Origin: Sipunculus nudus
Taxonomy: Eukaryota; Annelida; Sipuncula; Golfingiida; Sipunculidae
Length of the DNA stretch: 64,000 nt
Reading direction: 5' to 3'
NCBI GenBank assembly: GCA_026874595.1
Contig: CM049307.1
Coordinates: 44,947,678 to 45,011,677 of the forward strand
The position numbers and the translations under genes are program-made. The notes below the pieces were generated by a model, which saw only the letters and a program-made list of their open reading frames with translations, was not told the origin of the DNA and made no database searches. Below, piece after piece: positions 1 through 11,928 of this stretch; within the stretch, counting starts at the first letter, position 1; each line of letters opens with the position of its first letter.

Positions 1-600
1 TGAAGTTTTTGTATGAAATTTTTGACTTTTCTGGGGGGTACTTTGGGGCTATATAGCTCAAAGGATATGGGTAACAGAGACCTAATTTCTGGTTTCCAAG
101 GAGATTTTTCATCGACCTCTCAGAATGTAAAGTTACACGATTCTAGGTCCAGCGGTTACGATTTTTGCCTGGTTAACAGACAGAGGGACGGACAGGCGGA
201 CGGACAGACAAACGGATGGACAGACAGACAGACAGACAAAGAGTGATCGCTATAGCTCAGCATGACTAAAAGTCAGCTGAGCTAAAAAGCAAAGGGTGGC
301 GCACCAATTTCTGGGATTTGACAACACTATCCAAGATCTTCAGTCAACTTTATTTTTAGATTAATCCATACATGATTTTTTTAGATATTTAAGAATTGGT
401 GAATTTTCTCCCCAAATGGACCTATTCAAGGTCAAGGTCACTCCTATTTAAGGTCATGACCCCAACTGTAATAGGCTTCTTCCTCTTACCCATATCTATG
501 CACATGTCAAGTTTTGTAAAGATCCTCAAAATTTTGTTGAGTTATTTAACCTTAAAGAAAACTTGGCGGCCCGACCATACTTTAACCATAGTACCTTAAC
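1..600. repeat. Interspersed repeats and GACA/GACG microsatellite
   Basis: A block around 46-120 (TAGCTCA, then GATATGGGTAACAGAGACC) recurs at 51228-51290, so it is a dispersed repeat. Positions 175-240 are a degenerate GACA/GACG tetranucleotide array. Positions 400-600 have the AAGGTCAAGGTCA-rich look of a second dispersed repeat. The next exon of the minus-strand gene at 780-6568 was not found here and probably lies left of the window. Confidence 0.6.
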
Positions 601-779
601 TTTGTGTGGGAATACAATGAAGTTTTGTGATAAATAAAGGTTTGTGCAAGCAAAAATTAAAATATGGTATCTGATCATCAGGGTATAATCATAAAACACA
701 ACATAATGTATATTGCTCCAATTACTGACTTTCTTGGCATGAGATATGAAAATAACTACAATTGAGACATCCGAGTTAC

Positions 780-3700
780 CATTATGCTTGAGAAGATGAT
801 TAGCCAGCCCTGGCAGTTCTGTCAACAGTCTGCTGATGAAGAAAAACACAGGGAGTGTTCTGTGGTAGTCACATACCTCCAGCACCTGTCAATCATAAAA
901 ACATGACTTTTAATCTAATTTACATGAGGTTGTGTCTTACTCAGTCTAGATTCTAAAGAAAAGGGTTTGGATGATTTATATATCTGAAATTAAAACACAA
1001 GACAATTATTCAATACCTGGAATTTGAATGATGGAAAATACAGGCTGAACCAAGAACTTTTCTCATTTTTTTAATGTAATTTTTTTTTTAAATATGCACA
1101 CAGAAAACGTAAAGTACAACACTGTATATAAAAAATAAATTTTTGTTCAGTGAACACCAGCTAACAGAAATAAAAAATCGTTTACCTTGTCTAGGTCATA
1201 ACTTGTTACTGAGTACATCGCATCCAAAATGTTAAAATAATGGCTGTACAAAGTTGATTAATCACTGTTCCTAAATAATTGGGTGAATAATGATATTTCA
1301 TTAATAATTGTTTATATTCTAATTTTATTTCCCATATGCTCCAAGAAAAAGATAGAACATAAAGTAATAAAAACATGGATTAGCTGAAGATTCCAGTATG
1401 CATAGTTTGCAGGAAAACTCTGGAACATTTACTGGATTCAGCAATATATGTTGAGGTGTTAGATAAAAATCTTACTGAAACTATCATTGTCTGACCTGAA
1501 TTGTATGTTATATGAAATACCGGTAGTCAGACATTAACCACTGAAGTCCAACTCTTTATTTTATTCTGAAAGCTGAAACAGGTATTCTCGGGCTGATCTA
1601 CATATGCAGCTGAATACAGTTAAACCTATTCTAAGGTGCTTCATATACTGGGATGAATCAGAACGTTACTTACACCCTTTGTGCACATATCCAATACTGC
1701 TGTAGTTAGATCCTCAGATTTCACAATGCATACGATGTTCACCACACCTGCAAAATACAAAAGGTTACCTTAATTTGAACAAAATATACAAGCTAATCAT
1801 GTAAAATACATCATTGGTAGGTGGCAGTAACAAAAATAACTCTGTCAGTGTTTAAATTTATATATTTCAATTATCTATTATCTAAATAAAAATATTTCTA
1901 ATTTTAGAGCTGTAAAAAAGATTCATGTACTACTTTAGCTATCTGCTAGTCCCTGGCAGTGGTGGATAAAAACTTAAATTATTTTAATTTGTGTACAAAG
2001 TGTTTATTATAATACTGCATTCAATACATTGTTTAATGTGTTCTGTTGTGTAAAAATTTATGAAACTCACCTTCACAAGCCATCTTACTCACACTAGGAT
2101 TGGATGCTGTCATTACACCTATGAAAGAGACAAAAACAGGTCCATCAACCCTGCCAGCATTTATTCAGTTACCTTGGTAACTGCACTATTTGAAAACCTT
2201 CTCTGGTAATTCTCAAATTATTGTGCAAATATTGACACCAAGGAATATTAAACAAGGCCTATAGGCCTAATGCGAACCTGTGCATATGGATATACACCAG
2301 GTATATGCTTCAATGCTGAACCACTACTTTTCGTATATATATGAACAATGCAAGTACTAAACATTTTGAACAAGAAACAATACACAAACATCACTGATGA
2401 AATTCTAACATGGGTGCACACAACGAAAAAAATTATTGTAGGTGGAACTACCAGTCTTGTATACGACAAAGCTATTTGACATGTATAAATATGCCTAATT
2501 TCAGGCTGATATATCAAATTCCTCCGTAGAATTAAGCAGGCACATACACTTTGCAAAAGTCATTGTAGATGGCGACATCTGTCTTGTGAACAAGAAAGCC
2601 ATTAAAGACACATAGACAGGTCAGGATATCAGGCCAATACATCAAACTTACCCTCAGTCTGATGCACGGGGCTGACCAGGCTAAGGTGAGAAAGGCTGTT
2701 GCCCCAAGTGTACTGTGACAAATTACTGGCTCAGGCTACTGCACTGAGTGAACTCTTGACCTGCACCTGGCTAGACTGAGTGAACTTTTAACCTGTACCT
2801 GGCTGCACTGAGTGAACTCTTGACCTGTTGCATAATCTGATACAGTTGGCAGTCTGCCAAAGCTATAAATAAATCCAGGCTGACCTTTTGCCTATTGCCA
2901 AATCTGAAATAGTAGCCACACAATTGCATAAGCTCACAGATTGGCTCCATATGCAGCCCTGAGTGGCATGACACCCATGAGGTGATCCCATGATACTCTT
3001 GAGGTGATCACATGCTACCCATGAGATGATCACATGCTGCCCATGAGGTGATCACATGCCTTGTGCTTAGCTGCACTGATTGAACTGTTGACCTATATTT
3101 GGCTGCACTGAATGAACTCTTGATCTGTTGCCAAATCTGAAACAGTTGGCAGTTTCTCAACCTATTTATCCAACACAAACCATTTGAACAAACTTGAGAG
3201 GGCTCACCTCTGGGATCATTTCTGTAAAATATTGAACAATTTGGCTGGACCGTTTACAAGAAGAAGAATTTTAAAGTTTTTCTCAGCTCTTTGCCTGTAA
3301 AATCTAAGTAAATGCAGATAGCAAAAATAAGCTGAATCTATCAACATTTGATGTGCGACAGATAATTGCATTACATTTGGGGATGGTAGCTCCTGCTATT
3401 CCTGAGAAATTATGAGTTAGTGTACAGATGATATTTAATATCATAAATCTACATTACATTTTTTAAAAGCTTTAAAAAACATTCTTGTCCATATTTTCCA
3501 TAGAAAACCTGAAATCTAAATGTCTAGAGGCATGATGTAATGGATGCTGATAAACTAGTGCTAGGCTAGATGTATCTGCTTCACACAGCTAACATATATG
3601 GTAAAATGACTCAATTCAATCTTTATAATTCAGCCAAAATTCATTCTTTGGAACCATAAAAGACAATTATGATAAGAATTATTCAGGGAATTGTTCTTGC

Positions 3701-6568
3701 AAAATATTAAACAAACTGGCCTCAGTATCATCAGTCGAAAAACGTTTTGTAGGTTTATAACTAATATGGCAAAATACAGCAAAATGGAAATTTCAGCTTC
3801 CCATAACTCAGCCCAAAATCATTGAACCAAAACCATTTGAACAAACTTGAATAATCAACATCTAAGGATAATTAATGTGTGAGATTTAAGAATTTGGCCC
3901 AGTGGTTTTTGAGAAGAAGATTTGAGTAGCCACTAGCTTAGCAAACATGGGCTGTTATGGCATATGACTAAATTCAGCTTCCCTTGACTCTGCCAAAAGT
4001 CACAGAATTGAGACCATTTGAACAAACTTCAGAAAGCACTACCCTAGGATCATTTCTGTGCGATGTTAAACAATTTGGCCATATCCTTTCAGAGAAGAAG
4101 TTATTTGTAGCTGTCAGTATGATACTGGAACTGATGACCCCTGTACAAAAAAGGCCGATGCAGGTGGCGCCACCAATACCTCAATTTTAGATATGACTCA
4201 TGTGACCAACATTGGCATAAAATTTGGTGATGATAGCTCAAGCCATTTCTGAGATTGTAATTTTAGTATGCTTTTTTGGACAGCTAGATGACTAAGTTAA
4301 ACTTCCTGTAACTCGGCCAAAAATCATTGAACTTAAACCATTCTAACAATTTTGAGAGAGATTGTTCAAGGAATCATTTCTGTAAAATATTGGACAATTT
4401 GGCTGAACAGATTCCAAGAAGAAGATTTTTTAAGCTTTTTTAGCTTTTTCCCCATAAAATCTAAGAAAATGCAGTTAGCTAAAAAATAAGCAAAATCCGA
4501 CAGAGTTTTTAGATGACTAATTTTATGCATAAAATTTCGTGATGCTAATTCTTGTCGTTTTCAAGATAGTATGGGTTAACGTACAGATGACGGACGACGG
4601 ACGATGCCACACCACCGCATAAGCTCACAGGTTCGCTAAAAAGTATGACACAGTATATCAATTTTGAAACTAGAATACGGGTAGTCGACAAGCGACTACT
4701 TGTGTCTGCCAAAATCAGTGTAGGACGGGTTAAGTGAGGCATGGGTTGAGTGGCAAGGGGAAACAGAGCTACATGTGTTACATATTAGAATGGATGTCTG
4801 CCACGTAAACATGATTGTAGGTGGTGCCACCTGTTATTTGAACAAGAAACTATCCAAGATGTATACACATGCAAAATTTCAGGTTGAAAAGTCAAACCAC
4901 TGCAGAGATATGAGTGATTTTATCCCACAGCAGACAAACAGATGGAGGCTATGCAAAAATGGCTGCAGGTGGAGCCACCATTTTTGTGTATGTTATAAAG
5001 CTATCCAAGGGCTACATTTGTGTAAAAGTTTTTTCCTGATTGGTCAAACGAGTCCGGAGATATAAGCATTAATGTCTGCAGCGTGAATGTGAATGAAGCT
5101 GGCACCACCTGTCAAAAATCAAGAAAGCTATTCAGGATGTATAAACATTCAGAATTACGGGTAATTTGGTCAAACCACTGCAGAGATATGAGTGATTTTA
5201 ACCAAAGGCAGTCAAACAGATGGACGCTGTGCAAAAATGGCTGCAGGTAGCGCCACCTTTTTTGTGTAAGTCATAAAGCTATCCAAGGGCTACATTAGTG
5301 TAAAAAAATTTCCTGATTGGTCAAACGGTTCCCGAGATATGAGCTTAATTAGATGTCTGCAGCGTGAATGTGAATGTAGGTGGCAACACCTGTCATAAAA
5401 TCAAGAAAACTATCTAGGATGTAAACGCATGCTGAATTTCAGGTAATTTGGTCAAACCACTGCAGAGACATGAGCGATTTTAACCCAAGGCAGATGAACA
5501 GATGGATACTGTGCAAAAATGGCTGCAGGTGGAGCCACCATTTTTTGTGTATGTTATAAAGCTATCCAAGGGCTACATTTGTACAAAATTTTTTTCCTGA
5601 TCAGTCAAACTGTTCCCAAGATATGTGGGTTTATGTGTGGAAACAGACACACATATGGACACTGGGCAGAGAGGAAAGGTCAGAGGTCAAGGCCAATTGG
5701 TTAGGCACCAGTTCACATGTGACCCAATAATTGGTGTAAGTTTAGGAAAAATCCGTCCAGTAGTCTCAGAGGAGTTCTCTGGAAACGAACGCCGCGGCGG
5801 CGGAACCCGGTCAAAAACATAGTATCCGCAAAACTTCGTTTTGGTGGATACAAATATGGGCTAAGGTTTGCAGAGTAATTCTTTGCCAGTCTTGTTGTTG
5901 ATCTGAGATCAATATAGATATACAGTAACCAGCAATGCTTTGAGGAAGCCATCATAGTAATTCAACTGTGAAAATGTACAGTTGTCTTAATTTACATGTA
6001 CTGTAGATATACATAATGTGATATTTTCTTTGGGAAAAAATAACTATACTTTTTGTCACAAAAAAAAGTTAACTACTGGTAATGTGGTTTAATCTTTCTT
6101 ATGTGTTACATATTTTTATTAATTGATACAAGTTCATTTTTGAATCCTTCTTTATAATAATACCCATGTGAGCTTTACTGCAGCAGTTCAGTGACCACAA
6201 AAAAGTACATATGTGCAACAGATTCAGTCTGTACAAAATATTATGTTTTCCTATTTAGTATTAGTGACATATCTGATGACAGTGTCTGCAGATTTACCAA
6301 GGAGTAAGCAGGTCATATGGGCTGCAACCCTATCATCTTGTATGAGCATTTCTTCTAGCCGAGCAGCATGGTGTCCAAGTATGCCCAGCAGCTCTTGGAG
6401 TATAAACTTTAGCTTGGTAGGCAGTGTGTCTGGATCTTCCAGCACCTCAACCATGCAGGCCACACACACCATGGCTTCATGGTCAGTAGGTGATGTGAAT
6501 GACCACTCTTGGCTGTGGTCCTTATGGCAGTCAGTCACACACACAAATCTGTTGCCAAAGCTTGTCAT
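780..6568 (-). CDS. Spliced helical-repeat (ARM/HEAT-like) protein gene, N-terminal four exons, 3' end outside window
   Basis: Four minus-strand exons join in one frame: 6298-6568 (starts at ATG, 90 codons plus one base, donor GTAAAT), 2071-2118 (donor GTGAGT), 1674-1747 (donor GTAAGT) and 780-885 (donor GTAACT). All three internal acceptors are AG, and the phases agree (1, 1, 0, then 1 at the last donor), giving about 166 residues without a stop. Exon 1 encodes an amphipathic helical stretch (KLKFILQELLGILGHHAARLE). The later exons read SKMACEGVVNIVCIVKSED and FFISRLLTELPGLANHLL, a paired-helix pattern typical of ARM/HEAT repeats. I could not identify the family with certainty; a meiosis inhibitor 1 (MEI1)-like protein is a weak suggestion from memory. 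The 5' UTR is not defined and an extra exon in the large first intron cannot be excluded. That the exons belong together is inferred from phase, order and splice sites; transcript evidence would settle it. Confidence 0.6.
886..1673 (-). other. Intron 3 of the helical-repeat gene
   Basis: AT-rich DNA between the GTAAGT donor at 1673 and the acceptor AG before 885. No second gene or recognisable transposon was seen. Confidence 0.5.
2740..3130. repeat. Two interleaved minisatellites
   Basis: Units containing CACTGAGTGAACTCTTGACC recur around 2740-2830 and again at 3070-3130. Between them (about 2968-3060) are four units of about 29 bp containing CATGAGGTGATCACATGC. There is no open frame of note. 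Confidence 0.7.
3170..4460 (+). repeat. Clustered copies of a dispersed repeat (ACCATTTGAACAAACTT family)
   Basis: The order 'ACTCAGCC..AAAATCATTGAAC', 'CCATTTGAACAAACTT', 'GGATCATTTCTGTG', 'TTGAACAATTTGGC', 'GAGAAGAAGATTTT' recurs at about 3170-3290, 3630-3720, 3790-3920, 3980-4110 and 4310-4440. A further copy lies at about 62080-62215. Copies share orientation but not a fixed spacing, so this looks like repeated insertion or an old tandem array. It is non-coding. Confidence 0.7.
4789..5640. repeat. Three-unit tandem repeat, period about 283 bp
   Basis: Units start near 4789, 5072 and 5355. Each begins GTCTGC(C/A)(A/G)CGTGAATGTGAATG, passes through GCAAAAATGGCTGCAGGT and ends near GTCAAACGGTTCCCGAGATAT. 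They are about 85-90% alike by eye. Short open frames inside each unit differ by frameshifts, so I treat it as non-coding. Confidence 0.8.
5641..5840. repeat. Dispersed repeat tail after the 283-bp array
   Basis: It holds AGGTCAGAGGTCAAGG and a segment (about 5745-5785) with TTAGGAAAAATCCGTCCAG, followed by a GC-rich patch. I recall this style from many lophotrochozoan repeats (inference). The coding potential is a repeat by-product. Confidence 0.4.
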
Positions 6569-7446
6569 ATTTGAGCTGAGATTTGGTCAGTTACCTTTCA
6601 CTGTAGATTTTGTCTGAAATGACAATGTTTCTAATATTTAAATGTTCAAAGTAACTGCTCCCCCCATCTGCCCATACATAACCTAAAAAATACATATTTA
6701 CTTGGATATGTTAAAATAAAGCAAAAATCCAGATTTCAAACTGATGAAACAGTTAAGTTAGCAAGCAGAATTTATGCCTTCTCTATAGTTTAACTTGTAC
6801 GAAAGATGAAATAAAAAAGTGCACCTTCAATCAGGCTGTGTCCATGCACGAGTAACCATTTTTGTTTTGGTTTGTCATATTTTTAGAATGTTTACATAAC
6901 ACCAACCATCAACAAGCATATATGATGTTACTTTGACTGCCATCAGTGGGACAAATTCGTTGTAAAATATAGAAAGATTTCACATATTTCAAAATAATCC
7001 CGTTTTTTAAATCTTGCGTAAGCAGGGCTTGACATTAAGTCAAGCGCTTGCCCAGGACAAGTTAAGGTTTCAGAAAATAACAGAAGGGCTACAGGAAAAC
7101 CTAAAACTTTACCAAAAGGCCTGAATCTTAATTTAATTAATATTCAGGAGAAATGAAATCATATCAATAGTTCCTCTTTATCTTAATTACCTGTAAGCTG
7201 TAAGATGTACCAATACTAAAGAGGTATATAACTAACAAACAGACATTTGAAAAAGTTGTCTGACATGCAATATAACATGCAACCTTATCATCTGAAACAC
7301 ACTTTGTATTTGTGGCCTCAATTAATGACATTTGTAGCATAAGTAAAATTTGTGAAGGGCACGTAAAAGCAAGATATTACTTGCCCTACTGAGCAAACAC
7401 TTTCAAAAGTCAATGTCTAGCCTTGGTGGGGTAGGTGTTTATTTCT
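6569..7446. other. Intergenic DNA upstream of the helical-repeat gene
   Basis: AT-rich sequence between the start codon at 6568 and the segmental duplication. It should hold the promoter of the minus-strand gene, but no TATA or initiator element could be assigned. Confidence 0.35.
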
Positions 7447-7718
7447 CTAGTTGAAAATTAGTTCAACTTGTAACCAGAGAAAGTTATGACCATTGACATG
7501 AACCAAGAGCTGCCTCCTAGGATTGTGTTGTTTTGTTAAATATCTGTGAAACTGTGATGTTCATCTGGATTATCAGGGTTTCTTATACATAGGAAGTACA
7601 CTGGCTGGCCTCCATAGTCAAACTGACCACCTCAGTTGTGAAAATGTCGAAATATCTAACTTCAATTGTCAATGTACAACCACCTATAAATTTATTCTAG
7701 TAGAAATTAATCTGATAA

Positions 7719-7737
7719 GGGGCATTTCACGGTATTT
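7719..7737 (+). repeat. Left terminal inverted repeat of the transposon
   Basis: GGGGCATTTCACGGTATTT, identical over 19 bases to the reverse complement of 12456-12474. Beyond base 19 the two ends diverge. Confidence 0.95.
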
Positions 7738-7741
7738 TTTT

Positions 7742-8136
7742 GTCACGGACGGGACGGACATGGACAATTAAAGGTTCCTTGTTATAAACTGATCAACAAG
7801 TGACTTCATAATTGATATGTCATAGAGGAAAATCAACCTGAGGATTGCTCAGAAAGTCTCTGTTATCAGCTGATCTACATCCTTTGGTAATTATATCACT
7901 CTAATTAAGCGTCACGGACGGGACACGATTCCGACACACATTTAAGGTTAGGTATTTGAAACAGAAATTCCTGCTCATCTAACTGAAGAAAAGTATAAAT
8001 GTCCATATTACATGATGGTCCTAATCATCAATTTGTAACAAAAAATGTAGAAATTTTGATTTCAGTTAAATGACTCCTCTGATTGCTAATTAAGTGACGT
8101 CACGGACGGGACAATTTTTTCGTCACGGACAGGACA
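7742..8136 (+). promoter_or_regulatory. Left subterminal cluster of GTCACGGAC(G/A)GGACA, four copies
   Basis: Copies lie at 7742-7755, 7911-7925, 8099-8113 and 8122-8136, all in the same orientation. The first starts 4 bases inside the TIR. Iterated subterminal motifs are the usual transposase-binding sites of such elements (family knowledge); the role here is inference. Confidence 0.8.
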
Positions 8137-8994
8137 CTTTTGTCCAACTCCTTGATCAGGCAAAAAAATCTTTTAAGTTTAATAACCAACAACTTTACAG
8201 CATCTCTTTCAATTTCAATCATAAGTAGACTCATTTAGACAAGGATAGGTAGCAATTGTTCAGAAAATTCATCTAATTTTTTCTTCAAGAACATCCGTCA
8301 GACATGATAGACCACCTAACCTCTTTCCTGAGTGGCTTCACACAATATTGAATGAGTAATTGTGCCAAACTTCACACACCTGCACAGTAGGAAGAAAATA
8401 GAGCTAAATAAGCAAAATAGCCCCTTTGGTTCTGCCTCTTTAACCTGATCCACAGCAAACCAAAATGGTGTCTTCTTCCTTGGCCATCTCCCACCCATCC
8501 ACAAATTTAGTGAAAATTAGTTCAAAGATTAACTCATAGTTTTGATAACATAAGTACTGAAGAAAACATTACCTCCTTGGCAAGGATAATGAATATAAAT
8601 ATCCAATATGAAGATAGCATTCCTGGCAAACAAAAAATCCATTTAAAAACCAATCCAAATGTCAATCTATAAACATATTCTGCCCCATAAAGCATATATC
8701 ATTTTAAACCTTGTATGTAATTCTCATTCAGTCTGATAAATAATATTATAAAGTTATTTTCTTAAATGATAATACTTCACTAAATGTTCCAGAAAGAAGT
8801 CTTCCAGGTTAAACATGAATATTAATACTTTGAGGTCTCACTGGTACATGTATTAAAGAAATGGGCTCATTTAAATGAAGGGTATTTGCCAGGGATACTA
8901 CTTTAAACTCACATAACCTATCCTTTATCAAGATCTTCTTGATACTAAAGGTCTTCTTTTTTTTTGTTTTTGTTTTTTGTTTTTTTTTTTATAT

Positions 8995-9000
8995 TTTATT
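8995..9000 (-). terminator. Candidate poly(A) signal of the transposase gene
   Basis: AATAAA on the minus strand, 91 bases past the stop codon at 9091, followed on that strand by an A-rich run (8947-8990). Confidence 0.55.
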
Positions 9001-9090
9001 TCAAATGTCTTATCAACTTAGCTACATTCCAGTTCCCACCCTGCTAAAGGATGAGGAATTTATCCATGTATCTTTTTTCCAGATACAGGC

Positions 9091-11289
9091 TTAATCTAAG
9101 ACGTCAAGGTCTACCTCAAAGATATGGTGACCTCGTGAGTTGATCACTGGCACTGGTGTCTTTCTCAAAAGCTGGTTTTGACTGACCCATGACTCATCTG
9201 TGCAGTCTGCATGGACAAACACCTTTTTGGACTTGCCAGCCCGACGAAGAGACACAATTTTAACCAGATCTTCATTCATCTCTAAAATCTGAGAGAGATA
9301 AATGCGCCTCACGCCAGGGCGGTTCTGGCATAAGAACTCTGCCAACACAAAATCCCCAATTCTGTAATCACCACTGGGCTCTTTGGATACCGGTACAGTG
9401 GTACTGGGTGATTGAACAATTTGAATGTCAGAATCCAGAGGCAACACCTGACAGACACTCATATCTGATGATGAACCTGTAAATTGTGAGTTGACAGAAT
9501 GACCAACAGTGTTGTCACCAACTGGTTTGATGAAATGAAGGTCTCTTGTACCAGGGACACCAGAACACGACCTCCAGCGCTCCTCCACTCCCCGAGTGTT
9601 TTGCACAATGTGCCCTTTGTCCACATACAGAACTGTGATTTTGTCACATAATGACTTGGCAGCATGGTAGAAGTCTTCAGCAGTGTTAACGACCAGTTTT
9701 CCTTGAAGGACTGCTCGCCATACAGTGCGTTTAACTTCTCCACCGATTCCATCAATTGGTCCTTTCCCATGAGCAGTTTCAAAGAAGCTCCAATCTGCAG
9801 GATAGCCAAAATCCTTTTGATGAAATAGCAGATTGGCAAACATGAATTTGTTTTTAAACTGACTGCCCGCCCCATCTGACCAGTAGTGAAGCCTGTCAAT
9901 TTTGATGCCAGTTGATGATTCAAAGTGCTGAAGTATTTCTTTGTTGAAAGCAATAACTGCCTTCTTATCATGGCATAACTCATCTGATATCACAGTGTAC
10001 GACCTGTGCTCCAAGTCAGCATTTTGTTCCCTCCTGAAATAAATAATAGCAGTGAAGAGTGTCACACTGGAGTTGGTCCAGTGTGCTTGCATGATTTCTC
10101 TTTGATGTTTGAGAGAATAATTCTCAAAGAAATCTTCCTGCAGGATTATATTCCCAGGTGGGAGATCCTGTTTAAGCTTTTTGAGCTCTGCATGTTGTCT
10201 CTTTGCATTGTACGTGTGCCTGGCAAATGGGGTCAATAATTCAAGCAAGCGTTTCATGACAAGTTCCAGACTCTCTTTCTTCTCCCTTTTCTCTGTCTTT
10301 CCATTTTCTGTTACCCATTGATGGTACACAATATTTTCTGTCCCCTCCAGAGCAAAATCATCAATAATCTTACCAACTTGGTCTACCCCACATTCTGTAC
10401 ATTGCCTGTCAACACACTTTTCATTTTCCATAGAGCACACAGATTTTTTAACCAGCTCATCAGCTGAGTTTGGCAGAACCAGTACATATTTGCGGAGACC
10501 AGTTAGAAGCAGCTCTATGTCCTCATGGTAACGGCACATGCACACCTCATGGTCTCTTTCTGTTATTGGGAGGACATGCTTTGGGCGAAGTGATGTGAAC
10601 TTTGTCAGCCCAATCTTAATACCAGAGTCTTTTTTAAATGTCTGGTGTGCCTCTGACAGATTCATGACCAGAAGTCTTTTTTGTTTGTGCTCACGGCCGC
10701 TGTCAGTTTTCACTGACACAAACTCCTTTTTACCTGGACACATCCTAGTTATGTCATCTTGTTCAAAGAATGCTTTAACTTTATTTACATCATCCTCTGA
10801 CAAAGCATCGCTCCGCTTTTTCCTACCTGTCTCAATTTTGGTGTTGGTTTCAATTTCACTGCACAGCTTCCTTTTCTTTTGAGGGGACATTGAGTTGACG
10901 AGTGACACAACTACTTTAACAGCTTTTCGAGGGGATTTTGGCAAGCTGTGCTTTGCCCTTGACACAGCTTTTCCTAAACTACCTGGGCTCTGAAAAGGAT
11001 ATGTTGAAGTTTTTGTGGATGTTCTCAGATTTGTACTTTTAGATTGTTCTCCTCTCTTTCTAGCCCTGTATTCTTGCTTTTTCTTTCTTTCAGCTAACCT
11101 TATTTCTAACTTTTTCTCCTCTGTCATTGTCTGTCTTTTTATGGCTCTCTCTTTAGCTTTCCTCTCCTTGTCTTTTATTTTGTAGGTATTGTAGTCTTTT
11201 TTCATTTTATTATCTTTAATTCTCTGCCTATACTTTCTTGTCCTCTCAGCCCCTGACTTAGGGAGCCTACTGCTGTTGCTAGATTCCAT
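9091..11289 (-). CDS. DDE/D-type transposase, 732 aa, intact
   Basis: This single open frame from ATG to stop is centred in the TIR element at 7719-12474. Residues 1-82 are strongly basic and helical, with an AERTRKYRQR start, a likely DNA-binding or nuclear-targeting region. A CMC..H cluster (about 250-255) and four cysteines (285, 292, 297, 300) suggest a zinc site. The catalytic region is RNase H-like: D386 in LQEDFFENYS, D472 in HYWSDGAGSQFKNK, and a third acidic residue at E504, D513 or E518 around TAHGKGPIDGIGGEVKR. Residues 641-690 (YRIGDFVLAEF) resemble a small beta-barrel such as an integrase C-terminal domain. It should cut and rejoin the element at its TIRs. No stop or frameshift was seen, so it may still be active or recently so. 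I place it near Sola transposases with modest confidence; a captured host protein is unlikely given the TIRs. Confidence 0.85.
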   Translation of the reverse strand: MESSNSSRLPKSGAERTRKYRQRIKDNKMKKDYNTYKIKDKERKAKERAIKRQTMTEEKKLEIRLAERKKKQEYRARKRGEQSKSTNLRTSTKTSTYPFQSPGSLGKAVSRAKHSLPKSPRKAVKVVVSLVNSMSPQKKRKLCSEIETNTKIETGRKKRSDALSEDDVNKVKAFFEQDDITRMCPGKKEFVSVKTDSGREHKQKRLLVMNLSEAHQTFKKDSGIKIGLTKFTSLRPKHVLPITERDHEVCMCRYHEDIELLLTGLRKYVLVLPNSADELVKKSVCSMENEKCVDRQCTECGVDQVGKIIDDFALEGTENIVYHQWVTENGKTEKREKKESLELVMKRLLELLTPFARHTYNAKRQHAELKKLKQDLPPGNIILQEDFFENYSLKHQREIMQAHWTNSSVTLFTAIIYFRREQNADLEHRSYTVISDELCHDKKAVIAFNKEILQHFESSTGIKIDRLHYWSDGAGSQFKNKFMFANLLFHQKDFGYPADWSFFETAHGKGPIDGIGGEVKRTVWRAVLQGKLVVNTAEDFYHAAKSLCDKITVLYVDKGHIVQNTRGVEERWRSCSGVPGTRDLHFIKPVGDNTVGHSVNSQFTGSSSDMSVCQVLPLDSDIQIVQSPSTTVPVSKEPSGDYRIGDFVLAEFLCQNRPGVRRIYLSQILEMNEDLVKIVSLRRAGKSKKVFVHADCTDESWVSQNQLLRKTPVPVINSRGHHIFEVDLDVLD

Positions 11290-11928
11290 TTGAAATCAAG
11301 TCAGTGGGGTGCCAGTTTAAGGTTTAAACTGTATAAGTATGATAACTGCGTAGAAAATGGTCATATACTGCCTATAAGGTAGGTTTTAAGTAGTGTGAAA
11401 GTTTTTCCAGAAAGATGCAGAAAGATGTAATAAAATGTTTCAAATGAATGTTTCAAATCAAAACATATATGTCTGCCTGAGCCTGTCTGCCCCCACACTG
11501 TTTGTAAACAGAGGTATGTAACAACCAGGATAACGCAGTGTTACAATGTATTACAGCTACTGGTGAAATATATAATACTTCACTTCCCTGCTACAAAGCA
11601 AACTGGAAGTGAGAGAGGATAAATACAAAACATCTTTTTGCTGATCTCTGAAAGTGGCAACAGCAGTAAAACAATAATTAGGGGAATTTGGTTCTTTTTT
11701 TAAACCTTTTCAGGTATGAGGACTTAGCCATGCCAGTTAAATTTCTAACCTGTGAATCATATTGTTTGTTAAAAATGCTAGGTTAATGAAGAAATGATAC
11801 CTATGTAATATTAATTTAAAAAGGAAAGGGTTCTGCTTTATTATTAAATCATCTTTAGAGCAATGGAGGTAATGAAATTCTAATGTTTGATTTGTAAAGG
11901 TTCCATATTTAGGAGATTTATTTATAAA

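Larger units (their letters stand above)
2119..6297 (-). other. Large intron 1 of the helical-repeat gene, repeat-filled
   Basis: It spans the donor at 6297 to the acceptor before 2118. It holds the minisatellites at 2740-3130, at least five copies of a CCATTTGAACAAACTT-containing repeat, the 283-bp tandem repeat at 4789-5640 and a non-coding repeat tail to about 5830. The open frames inside are repeat-derived. Confidence 0.5.

Noticed and set aside
6213-6617. Plus-strand open frame of 134 codons
   Set aside because: It lies opposite exon 1 of the minus-strand gene, whose frame has the protein-like composition and fitting splice site; the plus frame is a shadow.
9459-9983. Minus-strand frame of 174 codons inside the transposase
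   Set aside because: Alternative frame of the 732-residue transposase, which has clear catalytic motifs in the main frame.
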